From NCBI RefSeq assembly GCF_963677155.1, contig NZ_OY781884.1, positions 1,606,501 to 1,670,500 on the forward strand: a stretch of 64,000 nucleotides of DNA, read 5' to 3'. Position numbers and translations under genes: made by a program. Positions 35,803 through 44,030 of the stretch are shown here, in pieces. This stretch comes from an uncultured Draconibacterium sp. Lineage in GTDB: Bacteria > Bacteroidota > Bacteroidia > Bacteroidales > Prolixibacteraceae. The notes below the pieces were generated by a model. It worked only from the letters and a program-made list of their open reading frames with translations. It was not told the DNA's origin and did not search any database. Positions within the stretch are counted from its first letter, which is position 1. The number at the start of each line of letters is the position of its first letter.

Positions 35803-37581
35803 CTAAATAATCCCCATTTTTTTCATCAGGAAAGTGGCATTCATGGTTTGCGTAACGCCATCAGAAAGTTTGTAATCAAAGATCAGCTCATTATTTTCAA
35901 TACGGATTTCGAAACACTTATTAAATACCTGCTGTGGAAGTTCTTTTTCCATATCGCTAAGTTTTAAATCGTGAGTGGCAATCATCGCTGCACATTGATG
36001 CTGAGCAAGCTTTCGAACCAACTCTTTCGAACCATTCAGCTTATCTACCGAATTGGTTCCTTTTAGCATTTCATCAAGAATAACAAAGATCTGCTCGCCA
36101 GCCGCCAATCGATCGAGCACCGCTTTAATCCGTTTCAACTCGGCAAAAAAGTAGGATTCGTCTTTTAGCAACGAATCAGTTGTACGCATATTGGTATATA
36201 AATCAACAGGCCTTATTTTCATCGATGTAGCACAAACCGGGGCCCCCATTTCGGCCAGCAAAATGTTTGTTCCCACGGTACGTAAAAAGGTACTTTTTCC
36301 GGCCATATTCGCCCCGGTTACGATCATAATCTTCGACCAGCCCTGAATTTCAATGGCATTATTTACCCGCTTATCTTTTTTCAGTAACGGATGCCCAAAA
36401 TCTGTAGCACATAAAGAAAAATCACTGTTTGTGATCTCAGGATATACAAACTCGCTGTGATTATTGGCATAGTTCGCCAAACTGATAAAAGCATCCATTT
36501 GAGCAATAATTTCGAGCCACTCGGCCAGCCTGTCGCGATTCTCTTTGTGCCAATCCCAAAGCTTGTACACACAACGAATATCCCAGGTTAGAATCCCGTT
36601 CAGCACAATACCAACCAAAATATTCTGGCGGTATTCAAATTCTTTCACCAGGCTTTTTAATTCGCCAAAAATCTTCCCGGCTGAAGGTTCAGTTAACTTT
36701 TTCCTTAATTCGCAGAGATACGAAGATTTAAACTCTTTCTCCTCTATCATATTCAGCAACTGCATGTACTTGGCCAACAAGTCGGACTTACGTCCAAAAA
36801 ATCCAAAGTAATAATTCACCCGCTTTGTCCAGGCAAACAAAAGCAGAAACTGAACAAACACCATTGCCACCAAATAAAAATTACTCATCCCCATTATTGC
36901 GGGAATTGCAGCCAGCACTGTAATTGCCGGAACAACACGAATCAACCATTTCAACAGCTTTGAGTGATTCAGATCGAGCTCCATTTCTGACCAGCTACGA
37001 ATTTCATTGTATTGGGTAGTGGTTTCCTGAAACAGATTTCCTTCGGTTAAAAAATCGAGCCGCCACAATGGCATTTCAGCCAACTCTTTAATGGCTTCCT
37101 GGCGCCTTTCAATTTCTTCTTTTTCCTTTAGCGGCTTTTGCAACCAGCCGGCCAATCTTTGCCGACCTTCAACAGTTGCCGTTCGGTTTAAATACTGAAA
37201 CAACGAACCTTCGCCAAACAAATCCAGATCGTATGCAAACGGATGTTCCACATTCAGAAATTCTTCTCCATTTTCGAAATGCAAGAAATAATGATCCAGT
37301 GCCCTTAACTCGTCTTCCAGCAACTTCTTTTTAACAACAAGTGTCTGCTTTATTTTATCAAGCCGAAGATTTCGTTTAATAAGATAAAAGAACAGCACAA
37401 TTAAAGGAAAAGTGCAATACAATGCTGACATTTTCCACCCGAAGAAAATCACCGGAAGGAAAATGGCAACAAATACAAGAAAACGATACCATGCGAAACG
37501 TTTTACTTTCGCTGATACTTTGAGCAACTCATCGGAATAAAACAATAGTCTTTCGTAATAAAGGCGTCCAGGTTCGTCCAT
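35803..37581 (-). CDS. MutS-like ATPase with N-terminal membrane helices
   Basis: A 592-residue protein whose C-terminal third is a MutS-family ABC ATPase: Walker A MIVTGANMAGKSTFLRTVG, the Q/N-type loop region YTNMRTTDSLLKDESYFFAE, Walker B QIFVILDEMLKGTNSVDK and the switch MIATHDLKLSDMEKE. The middle has the MutS lever/clamp helices (TVEGRQRLAGWLQKPLKEKE). The N-terminal mismatch-binding domains of true MutS are missing. Instead there are two membrane helices near residues 28-65 and another pair near 215-255 (PAITVLAAIPAIMGMSNFYL). It is therefore a membrane-associated MutS relative, a class seen in Bacteroidota with no established role. The start ATG abuts the PAP2 stop directly. Confidence 0.87.
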   Translation of the reverse strand: MDEPGRLYYERLLFYSDELLKVSAKVKRFAWYRFLVFVAIFLPVIFFGWKMSALYCTFPLIVLFFYLIKRNLRLDKIKQTLVVKKKLLEDELRALDHYFLHFENGEEFLNVEHPFAYDLDLFGEGSLFQYLNRTATVEGRQRLAGWLQKPLKEKEEIERRQEAIKELAEMPLWRLDFLTEGNLFQETTTQYNEIRSWSEMELDLNHSKLLKWLIRVVPAITVLAAIPAIMGMSNFYLVAMVFVQFLLLFAWTKRVNYYFGFFGRKSDLLAKYMQLLNMIEEKEFKSSYLCELRKKLTEPSAGKIFGELKSLVKEFEYRQNILVGIVLNGILTWDIRCVYKLWDWHKENRDRLAEWLEIIAQMDAFISLANYANNHSEFVYPEITNSDFSLCATDFGHPLLKKDKRVNNAIEIQGWSKIMIVTGANMAGKSTFLRTVGTNILLAEMGAPVCATSMKIRPVDLYTNMRTTDSLLKDESYFFAELKRIKAVLDRLAAGEQIFVILDEMLKGTNSVDKLNGSKELVRKLAQHQCAAMIATHDLKLSDMEKELPQQVFNKCFEIRIENNELIFDYKLSDGVTQTMNATFLMKKMGII

Positions 37582-38274
37582 TTATAAAATTTTAAAAAAA
37601 GCAAGCTGCCCAACAACAATAAAAACAGTAACAAACAACACCAGAAATACCAGAAAAATACCCCCGGCATCTTTTAGCGATAATTCCGTTTTTTCGATTT
37701 TTGGTGAGCGCCCAAAGAAAAAGTGGTTTTCAACAAACATCATAAGCCGGTACAAGGCCCACCCCATAAACCAACCAACTAACCCTCCACAAATCAAATC
37801 GAGCGGATAGTGTACGCCTACATAAATACGCGAATAACAAAATAGCAGTACCCAGGTGAGCATTAAAAAGTAGTAAGCCCGGTTTTTGAAAATACGTGAA
37901 GTAAACACCAAAATAGCAACAGAATTGGCAGCATGTGCCGACACAAAACCAAATTTCCCGCCTTTCTTAAAAAATATATGAACCAAATGTGAAATTGCCG
38001 GATCGCGCGTTGGACGCAGACGCTGAACAGAATATTTTAACACATTTGAGAACTGATCAGTAGCCGCGATTAAAATCACCAGAGCAATTACAATCAACAA
38101 AGCTTTACTTTTGTAATCTTTTACTATAAAAAACAGAATGCTGGCAAAAAACGGGATCCACGTTTCCTGTCGCGTTATCATTATCATAATGGTATCCCAA
38201 AAATCGCTGTGAAAACCATTGAAGAATAAAAACACATCTTTATCCAGCTCCAGTATTTGTTGCAATAAATCCAT
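37582..38274 (-). CDS. PAP2-family membrane phosphatase
   Basis: A 230-residue integral membrane phosphatase with about six helices. The three catalytic PAP2 motifs are present: KYSVQRLRPTRDP, FVSAHAANSVAI (the usual SGH is SAH here) and SRIYVGVHYPLDLICGG with the nucleophilic histidine. Members dephosphorylate lipid phosphates such as undecaprenyl pyrophosphate, phosphatidate or lipid A. A separate UppP is encoded at 57.4 kb, so this may serve another substrate or be redundant. Its start overlaps the obgE stop by one base and its stop abuts the next start, so it is translationally linked to obgE and the MutS-like gene. Confidence 0.88.
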   Translation of the reverse strand: MDLLQQILELDKDVFLFFNGFHSDFWDTIMIMITRQETWIPFFASILFFIVKDYKSKALLIVIALVILIAATDQFSNVLKYSVQRLRPTRDPAISHLVHIFFKKGGKFGFVSAHAANSVAILVFTSRIFKNRAYYFLMLTWVLLFCYSRIYVGVHYPLDLICGGLVGWFMGWALYRLMMFVENHFFFGRSPKIEKTELSLKDAGGIFLVFLVLFVTVFIVVGQLAFFKIL

Positions 38275-39263
38275 TAACTATTTAAAATTTCCCAGATTCG
38301 GTCTTTTAGTTGTTGAATATTAAAACCTGAAACAGCAGAAAAAAACAGATGCGGGACATCTCCCAGCTCATTGCTAATTTCCTTCATCAGCTCCTCATCC
38401 AGCATATCGGCTTTACTGATGGTTAAAAACCGCTGTTTATCGAGCAGTTCAGGGTTATATTTTTCCAGCTCGTTGAGCAATACTTTGTATTCTTTCAGAT
38501 GGTCTTTACTATCGGCCGGCACCATAAACAACAACATCGAGTTTCGCTCGATGTGCCTCAAAAAGCGCAGTCCCAAACCTTTTCCTTCGTGTGCGCCTTC
38601 AATAATTCCGGGAATATCGGCCATTACAAACGATCGTTGTTCGCGATGCCCAACAATACCCAAATTGGGCACAAGCGTAGTAAACGGATAGTCGGCAATT
38701 TTAGGCTTTGCTGCCGAAACCACCGATAACAATGTTGATTTTCCGGCACTCGGAAAACCAACCAAACCAACATCAGCCAGTACTTTTAGTTCCAGTATTT
38801 TCCACCCCTCTTCTCCTTCTTCGCCGGTTTGCGCAAAACGAGGCGTTTGGTGGGTAGATGTTTTAAAATGATCGTTTCCCAAACCTCCGCGACCACCTTT
38901 CAGCAGAATTTGCTCTTCGCCGTGTTTAGTAATTTCAAACAGGAATTCGCCGGTTTCCACATCACGGGCCACAGTCCCCAAAGGCACATCCAGGTAAACA
39001 TCTTCACCATCGGCACCTGTACTACGCTGCTTTCCGCCCGGTTCGCCGTGTCCGGCTTTAATATGTTTCCGAAATTTCAGATGTAGCAATGTCCACATCT
39101 GCTCATTTCCCACAAGAATAATATGGCCTCCACGACCACCATCGCCACCATCAGGACCACCTTTGGCAACAAATTTCTCTCTGCGCAAATGCGCCGATCC
39201 GGAACCTCCGTTACCCGACTGACAATGAATTCTTACGTAATCAACAAAATTGGTCTCTGCCAT
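38274..39263 (-). CDS. obgE: GTPase ObgE
   Basis: An essential GTPase in ribosome assembly and stress signalling. The 329-residue protein starts with the glycine-rich Obg domain ([20 protein letters not shown], then [18 protein letters not shown]). The G domain has P-loop [19 protein letters not shown], switch [15 protein letters not shown]3 [20 protein letters not shown] and NKxD-like SKAD. It lacks the long C-terminal OCT domain, as in many Bacteroidota. It is the first gene of the obgE-PAP2-MutS-like cluster, whose coding regions touch. Confidence 0.95.
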   Translation of the reverse strand: MAETNFVDYVRIHCQSGNGGSGSAHLRREKFVAKGGPDGGDGGRGGHIILVGNEQMWTLLHLKFRKHIKAGHGEPGGKQRSTGADGEDVYLDVPLGTVARDVETGEFLFEITKHGEEQILLKGGRGGLGNDHFKTSTHQTPRFAQTGEEGEEGWKILELKVLADVGLVGFPSAGKSTLLSVVSAAKPKIADYPFTTLVPNLGIVGHREQRSFVMADIPGIIEGAHEGKGLGLRFLRHIERNSMLLFMVPADSKDHLKEYKVLLNELEKYNPELLDKQRFLTISKADMLDEELMKEISNELGDVPHLFFSAVSGFNIQQLKDRIWEILNS

Positions 39264-39289
39264 CTGATTTTTCCTGTTCGTTAACTGTA

Positions 39290-39297
39290 CAAATATA
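39290..39297 (-). promoter_or_regulatory. Probable -7 box of the obgE promoter
   Basis: The minus strand reads TATATTTG (TAnnTTTG) 26 bases before the obgE ATG. It directly abuts the U-tract of the adk terminator, so the promoter starts where the upstream transcript ends. Confidence 0.6.
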
Positions 39298-39299
39298 AA

Positions 39300-39340
39300 A
39301 AAGGTGAGACACCTGTCCTACAACAAGCTTCTCACCCTTG
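39300..39340 (-). terminator. Terminator of adk
   Basis: On the minus strand GGGTGAGA pairs with TCTCACCT across an 18-20 base loop and is followed by TTTTT. It lies between adk and obgE and separates the two transcripts. Confidence 0.65.
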
Positions 39341-39351
39341 TAAAATCGATG

Positions 39352-39924
39352 TTATAATTTTTCTACAACTTCCTGTAATCTACCTGCAATTTCCTCAATG
39401 GTTCCCATTCCGTTTACATCAAAATGTTTACCCTGTGGTTTGTAGTATTCAATTAATGGAAGTGTTTTTTCGGTGTAAACCGTAATGCGGTTTTCAATAA
39501 TCGACTGGTTTTGATCGTCGGAACGGCCCGAAACTTTTCCACGGCTCAACAAACGATCAATCAATTCCTGTTTTTCAACCTGCAGGCAAAGCATACCCGA
39601 GATTGGCGTACCATTTTCGTTCAACAAAACATCCAATGCTTTTGCCTGGTCGACGGTACGTGGAAATCCGTCGAAAATAAAACCTTTTGCTCCTTTATTC
39701 GCATTAAGTTTACTTTTAATCATTCCAATCACCACTTCATCAGGAACCAACTCCCCTTTATCCATGAAATTTTTGGCTTCTTTTCCAAGTGCTGTTTCTT
39801 CTGCAATTTCGCTACGCAGCAAATCGCCAGTCGACAAGTGGATCAATCCAAATGATTTAATAAGAAATTCGGCCTGGGTTCCTTTTCCTGCCCCCGGTGG
39901 GCCAAACAATACGAGATTCAACAT
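39352..39924 (-). CDS. adk: Adenylate kinase
   Basis: Interconverts AMP, ADP and ATP. The P-loop is MLNLVLFGPPGAGKGTQAEF, the AMP-binding region is LIHLSTGDLLRSEIAEET, then FIFDGFPRTVDQAKAL. The LID is the short type (SGRSDDQNQSIIENRI) without zinc cysteines, which explains the 190-residue length against about 215 for the long form. It lies 16 bases after hpt on the same strand, so nucleotide salvage and adenylate balance are cotranscribed. Confidence 0.96.
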   Translation of the reverse strand: MLNLVLFGPPGAGKGTQAEFLIKSFGLIHLSTGDLLRSEIAEETALGKEAKNFMDKGELVPDEVVIGMIKSKLNANKGAKGFIFDGFPRTVDQAKALDVLLNENGTPISGMLCLQVEKQELIDRLLSRGKVSGRSDDQNQSIIENRITVYTEKTLPLIEYYKPQGKHFDVNGMGTIEEIAGRLQEVVEKL

Positions 39925-39940
39925 AATTTTTGGTTATTTT

Positions 39941-40480
39941 TTATTTTACTACCGTGTAAATATCGATCAGATTTCTACCGTAGCCGTCGTAGTCAAGCCC
40001 GTAACCTACGATAAAATCATTCGGGATCTCTATTCCCACATACTTTAGATCTACCTCTTTCTGAAGCGCATCCGGTTTTAACAGCAAGGTTGCCACCTGC
40101 ACTTCTTTTGGATTCAATTTTTCCAGTTGCTCCAAAATATTGTTGATGGTAATTCCGGTATCAACAATATCTTCCAGAATAACTACGGTTCGTCCTTCAA
40201 TTTCTTCATTCAAACCGATCAGATGTTTTACTTTCCCGGTTGTTGAATCGCCATGATACGAAGCTAGTTTTACAAACGAAATTTCCGACTCAACAAAGTC
40301 AACCCGCTTATAAATTTCGGCGGCAAACATAAACGAACCATTCAAGATACACAGAAAAAGCGGATCTTTACCGGCCAACTCTCTATTCATAGTTTCAGCC
40401 ATCTGTTCAACAACTGAACGAATTTTCTCATATGGAATAAATAACTCAAATTCTTTATCCAGAATTTTAACCTTCTTCAT
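39941..40480 (-). CDS. hpt: Hypoxanthine phosphoribosyltransferase
   Basis: Salvages hypoxanthine or guanine with PRPP. The 179-residue length fits the family. The PRPP-binding motif is GRTVVILEDIVDTGITINNI with the two acidic residues, the catalytic loop region is FVKLASYHGDSTTGKVKHLI, and the purine-binding end is VGIEIPNDFIVGYGLDYDGY. All are intact. It is the first gene of hpt-adk and is divergent from purE with about 90 bases between them. This places purine salvage and purine synthesis back to back. Confidence 0.94.
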   Translation of the reverse strand: MKKVKILDKEFELFIPYEKIRSVVEQMAETMNRELAGKDPLFLCILNGSFMFAAEIYKRVDFVESEISFVKLASYHGDSTTGKVKHLIGLNEEIEGRTVVILEDIVDTGITINNILEQLEKLNPKEVQVATLLLKPDALQKEVDLKYVGIEIPNDFIVGYGLDYDGYGRNLIDIYTVVK

Positions 40481-40568
40481 ATGTGGATTTGATTTTTATT
40501 AATTGCTATTTTGCTGTATTTTCGTGCTGAAAATAAAAAGATACAAAGTAACAAATAAATTATAAAAC

Positions 40569-41075
40569 ATGACTCCAAAAGTTAGTATTATTATGGGTAG
40601 CACATCGGATTTAACGGTGATGGAAAAAGCTGCCAAATTGTTCGATGAATTTGAAATTCCTTTCGAGATCAATGCGTTATCGGCACATCGTACTCCGGAA
40701 GAAGTAGAAAGCTTTGCCAAAGGAGCCAAAGACCGTGGTATTAAAGTTATAATTGCGGGTGCCGGAATGGCGGCTCACCTACCTGGAGTTATCGCTGCAA
40801 TGACCCCGATTCCTGTAATTGGTGTTCCGATTAACGCCAGCTTATCAGGGTTTGATTCAATTCTTGCTATTCTGCAAATGCCTCCGGGAATTCCGGTTGC
40901 AACAGTTGCTGTTAACGGCGCTATGAATGCTGCTATTTTAGCCACACAAATGATGGCCACCGGCGATGAAGAATTGATGAATAAACTGGTAAAATACAAA
41001 GAGAATCTGAAAGAGAAAATTGTAAAAGCCAACCAGGAGCTATCGGAGGTAAAGTACAGATTTAAAACAAATTAA
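40569..41075 (+). CDS. purE: N5-carboxyaminoimidazole ribonucleotide mutase
   Basis: Class I PurE, which moves the carboxyl group of N5-CAIR to make CAIR in purine synthesis. The 168 residues have the nucleotide-binding start VSIIMGSTSDLTVMEKAAKL, the conserved SAHRTPEEVESFAKGAKDRG with the catalytic histidine, and AGAGMAAHLPGVIAAMTPIP. The block GFDSILAILQMPPGIPVATV completes the signature. No purK is beside it. A perfect palindromic terminator follows within 30 bases. Confidence 0.95.
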   Translation: MTPKVSIIMGSTSDLTVMEKAAKLFDEFEIPFEINALSAHRTPEEVESFAKGAKDRGIKVIIAGAGMAAHLPGVIAAMTPIPVIGVPINASLSGFDSILAILQMPPGIPVATVAVNGAMNAAILATQMMATGDEELMNKLVKYKENLKEKIVKANQELSEVKYRFKTN

Positions 41076-41104
41076 TTGTAGTTTAAAATATTTTATTTAA
41101 TTTT

Positions 41105-41134
41105 AAAGAGGTATTAATTAATACCTCTTTTTTT
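41105..41134 (+). terminator. Terminator of purE abutting the next start codon
   Basis: A perfect 26-base palindrome (AAAGAGGTATTAA / TTAATACCTCTTT) with T7 in total ends at 41134. The next base is the A of the ATG of the following gene. It ends the purE transcript or, if read through, leaves the next gene without any free leader. Confidence 0.8.
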
Positions 41135-41950
41135 ATGCATAAACCCTTGTACATACTGTTGGTATGCTTTACCATTCTATCTTCGGTAGCCTCTTCGCAA
41201 AACTACACAGGAGGAGCACGATCTGTTGCGCTGTCGAATGCATTCGTTTCTATTCCTGATACCTGGAGTACTTTCCACAACCAGGCCACTTTAGCACAAC
41301 TTAATCATTTCTCTGCCGGTATTTACTACGAATCGAAATTCGGAATTGAAGAATTTGCACTGGCAGCCTCAAGCATAGTTTTACCTACTACATCCGGGAG
41401 TTTTGGACTGAGTTTTTACCAATTCGGAAAAGGAACATTCAAAGAACACAAAATCGGGTTTGCCTATGCCAAACAACTTTCCGAACGCTTTAATGCCGCC
41501 ATACAGTTCGATTATTTTGCACAGCGCATGCCTGAAAATGCGGATGACTTTTCGTTCGTGACTTTTGAAATTGGAGCAACATACCTAATCACCGATAAAA
41601 TTACCTTGGGAGCTCACACTTACAATCCGGTAAAAAACGGCTACAATTACCCCGAAGAAAAAACAAAACTTCCGGCCATTTACCGTCTGGGTGCTCATTA
41701 TACTTTCGACGAACATGTGCTGGTGAGCCTGGAAACACAAAAAGAATCGGATCGCGATATGGTTGTAAAAAGCGGACTGGAATTTATGCTACTTGAGAAT
41801 CTGGCGCTACGTTTTGGAATTTCAGGCCGACCGGTTCAGTATACTGCAGGCCTGGGCTACAGTTTCAAAAACATCAGCACCGACATTGCTTTTAGCTATC
41901 ACGGGAATCTCGGCTTTACCCCATCAGTTTCCATTCAATACCATCTTTAA
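41135..41950 (+). CDS. PorQ/PorV-like outer-membrane beta-barrel protein
   Basis: A 271-residue exported barrel. The signal peptide is MHKPLYILLVCFTILSSVAS then SQNYTGGARSVALSNAFVSI. The GGARSVALSNAFVS start followed by NQATLAQL is the pattern of the PorQ/PorV/UPF0164 family. The body is alternating strands (GLSFYQFGKGTFKEHKIGFA, AAIQFDYFAQRMPENADDFS) and ends with SVSIQYHL, a typical C-terminal barrel strand. PorV shuttles cargo in type IX secretion, but this gene is smaller than PorV and is not next to por genes, so the role is open. Its stop overlaps the next start by one base, so it is translated with the HhH barrel protein. Confidence 0.78.
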   Translation: MHKPLYILLVCFTILSSVASSQNYTGGARSVALSNAFVSIPDTWSTFHNQATLAQLNHFSAGIYYESKFGIEEFALAASSIVLPTTSGSFGLSFYQFGKGTFKEHKIGFAYAKQLSERFNAAIQFDYFAQRMPENADDFSFVTFEIGATYLITDKITLGAHTYNPVKNGYNYPEEKTKLPAIYRLGAHYTFDEHVLVSLETQKESDRDMVVKSGLEFMLLENLALRFGISGRPVQYTAGLGYSFKNISTDIAFSYHGNLGFTPSVSIQYHL

Positions 41951-43992
41951 TGAAAGGGCTAATTCGACATATCAGTTTCATTCTGTTCCAGTTGATTGTT
42001 TTAGCGGCATCTGCACAAAACAGTACGCCGGATCAATTGATTGAATCGATACTGGAATCGCATCTTGACGAAATTGAAGAAGGCACCGATGTAGCACTGA
42101 TCATTCAGGACCTGGAATATTTTTTAGAACATCCCGTAAATATCAATGCAACAAATGCCTCTGAATTGGCACGGCTCTATTTATTGAATGAAATACAAAT
42201 TCAGAAATTGCTGGAGTATATTAAAGATTATGGGCCCGTATATTCCATTTTCGAACTTAAAACTATTGACGGATTTACACCTAATCTACTACAAAAACTA
42301 CAATATTTTATTGAGTTTGGATCCGAAGAACAGGCACGACAGACATTAAAAGAACAGCTAAAATATGCCGATAATCAATTGTTATTACGCACACTTGGAA
42401 ATCTGCAAAAAGCTCGCGGCTACAAAGAAAAAGACGACGGAACAATTCCCTACGAAGGCAACCGTTTTCGCTACTACACCCGCTATAATTTCAGGGCCGG
42501 CGACAAACTTTCTGCCGGCTTTACAGCTGAGAAAGATCCGGGCGAAACCTTTTTTACCGGCTCCAACAAACATGGTTTCGATTATTACTCGGGGCACATC
42601 AGCTTTAAACTCAACGAAACTTTCGAAAATATTTCTGTTGGTGATTACCTTGTTCGATCCGGGCAAGGCCTGGTGCTGTGGCAAGGTTACACCACCGGAA
42701 AATCGGAGAATGTCTTGGGAATTAGTAAAACAGGCCAAGGTGTTCGGGCATACACTTCGGTAGATGAAAATTTCTATTTCAGAGGAGTTGCAGGAACCGC
42801 AAAACTGGGTAATTCTCGTTTTAGTCTTTTCTACTCGCACAAAAATGCAGATGGGAATTTGGAATACACCGATTCTGCTGCAACGCATTTCACAAGCCTT
42901 CAAACCTCGGGATATCACAGAACAGAAAGTGAGATCGCCGATGAAAAAACAGTAAAGTACACCAACATGGGAGGTGTTTTTACTCATAGCTTTAATCACC
43001 TGAAACTTGGAGCATCAGTTGTTTATCAACACTTCGACAAATCCTTTATCCGTAGCAATCAGCTATACAACCAATTTCGTTTTCGGGGAACAGACAATTA
43101 CACTGCCGGTGCCGATTATCTTTTTAGTAAAAACAACTACACGCTGTTTGGCGAAGCGGCCATCTCCAAATCAAAAGGCAAAGCAATAACACAAGGAGCA
43201 ATTATACACATAAACGACCAGTTGGGATTTTCGGCACTGTTTCGTCATTTCGATAAAGACTACCATGCTTTTTGGGCCAACACCATGGCCGAAAGCAGCA
43301 ACATCAGCAACGAGTCGGGACTTTATTTGGGAGTACGTTTTTTACCGGCTAAATTTGTAACGCTTTCCGCCTACTCCGATGTCTATCAATCGGAGTGGTT
43401 CAACTACTCCACTGCGGGTCCCGCACGTTCGTGGGATATTTTTACACAGGCCAATTTTCAGATTAGCGAAAAAATAAGTGCCTACCTGCGTTTTAAAAAC
43501 GAGGAGAAAGATCAAAAATTCAAAAACGAAAATCGTTATATCAATCTCCCTGAACGCGTTCAAAAGTTACGTTTTCATGTTCAGTTTCAGGCTTCAGAAA
43601 CCATTTTGCTAAAAACGCGTGCAGAACATGTTTATTACAAAGACGATGAAAGTGAAAATGGATTTATGTTTTTTCAGGATATCCAATTCAAACCGAACGA
43701 ATTTCCGATGAATATTGCTGCGCGACTGGCCTGGTTTCATACAGAAAGTTACAACAGTCGCATTTACGCTTACGAAAATGATATTCTTTATGCCTTTTCA
43801 ATTCCTGCCTATTATGGAGACGGATTTAGGGCTTATCTCAATTTAAAATACCAGCCTGCAAAAAAAATAGAGTGCTGGCTAAAACTGGCAAATACATGGT
43901 GGACCGACCGTGAAACCATCAGTTCAGGCTATAACGAGATAGACGGACAGCACAAAACAGAGTTAAAATTTCAGTTAAGGTTGAAATTTTGA
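41950..43992 (+). CDS. Secreted helix-hairpin-helix protein with a large beta-barrel-like region
   Basis: A 680-residue exported protein. After the signal peptide (HISFILFQLIVLAASAQ) comes a 100-residue region with two ComEA-like helix-hairpin-helix units (EHPVNINATNASELARLYLL and GPVYSIFELKTIDGFTPNLL). The other 550 residues are repeated amphipathic strands with many aromatic residues (NRFRYYTRYNFRAGDKLSAG, YFRGVAGTAKLGNSRFSLFY) and end with KTELKFQLRLKF, a barrel-type terminus. It is translationally coupled to the PorQ/V-like gene. HhH units normally bind DNA, so their place in an outer-membrane protein is unusual. DNA uptake is one thought, but nothing here proves it. Confidence 0.75.
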   Translation: MKGLIRHISFILFQLIVLAASAQNSTPDQLIESILESHLDEIEEGTDVALIIQDLEYFLEHPVNINATNASELARLYLLNEIQIQKLLEYIKDYGPVYSIFELKTIDGFTPNLLQKLQYFIEFGSEEQARQTLKEQLKYADNQLLLRTLGNLQKARGYKEKDDGTIPYEGNRFRYYTRYNFRAGDKLSAGFTAEKDPGETFFTGSNKHGFDYYSGHISFKLNETFENISVGDYLVRSGQGLVLWQGYTTGKSENVLGISKTGQGVRAYTSVDENFYFRGVAGTAKLGNSRFSLFYSHKNADGNLEYTDSAATHFTSLQTSGYHRTESEIADEKTVKYTNMGGVFTHSFNHLKLGASVVYQHFDKSFIRSNQLYNQFRFRGTDNYTAGADYLFSKNNYTLFGEAAISKSKGKAITQGAIIHINDQLGFSALFRHFDKDYHAFWANTMAESSNISNESGLYLGVRFLPAKFVTLSAYSDVYQSEWFNYSTAGPARSWDIFTQANFQISEKISAYLRFKNEEKDQKFKNENRYINLPERVQKLRFHVQFQASETILLKTRAEHVYYKDDESENGFMFFQDIQFKPNEFPMNIAARLAWFHTESYNSRIYAYENDILYAFSIPAYYGDGFRAYLNLKYQPAKKIECWLKLANTWWTDRETISSGYNEIDGQHKTELKFQLRLKF

Positions 43993-44030
43993 TTTTGAAT
44001 AACTTACTTTGTCGGGTTAAAATTTAAATA

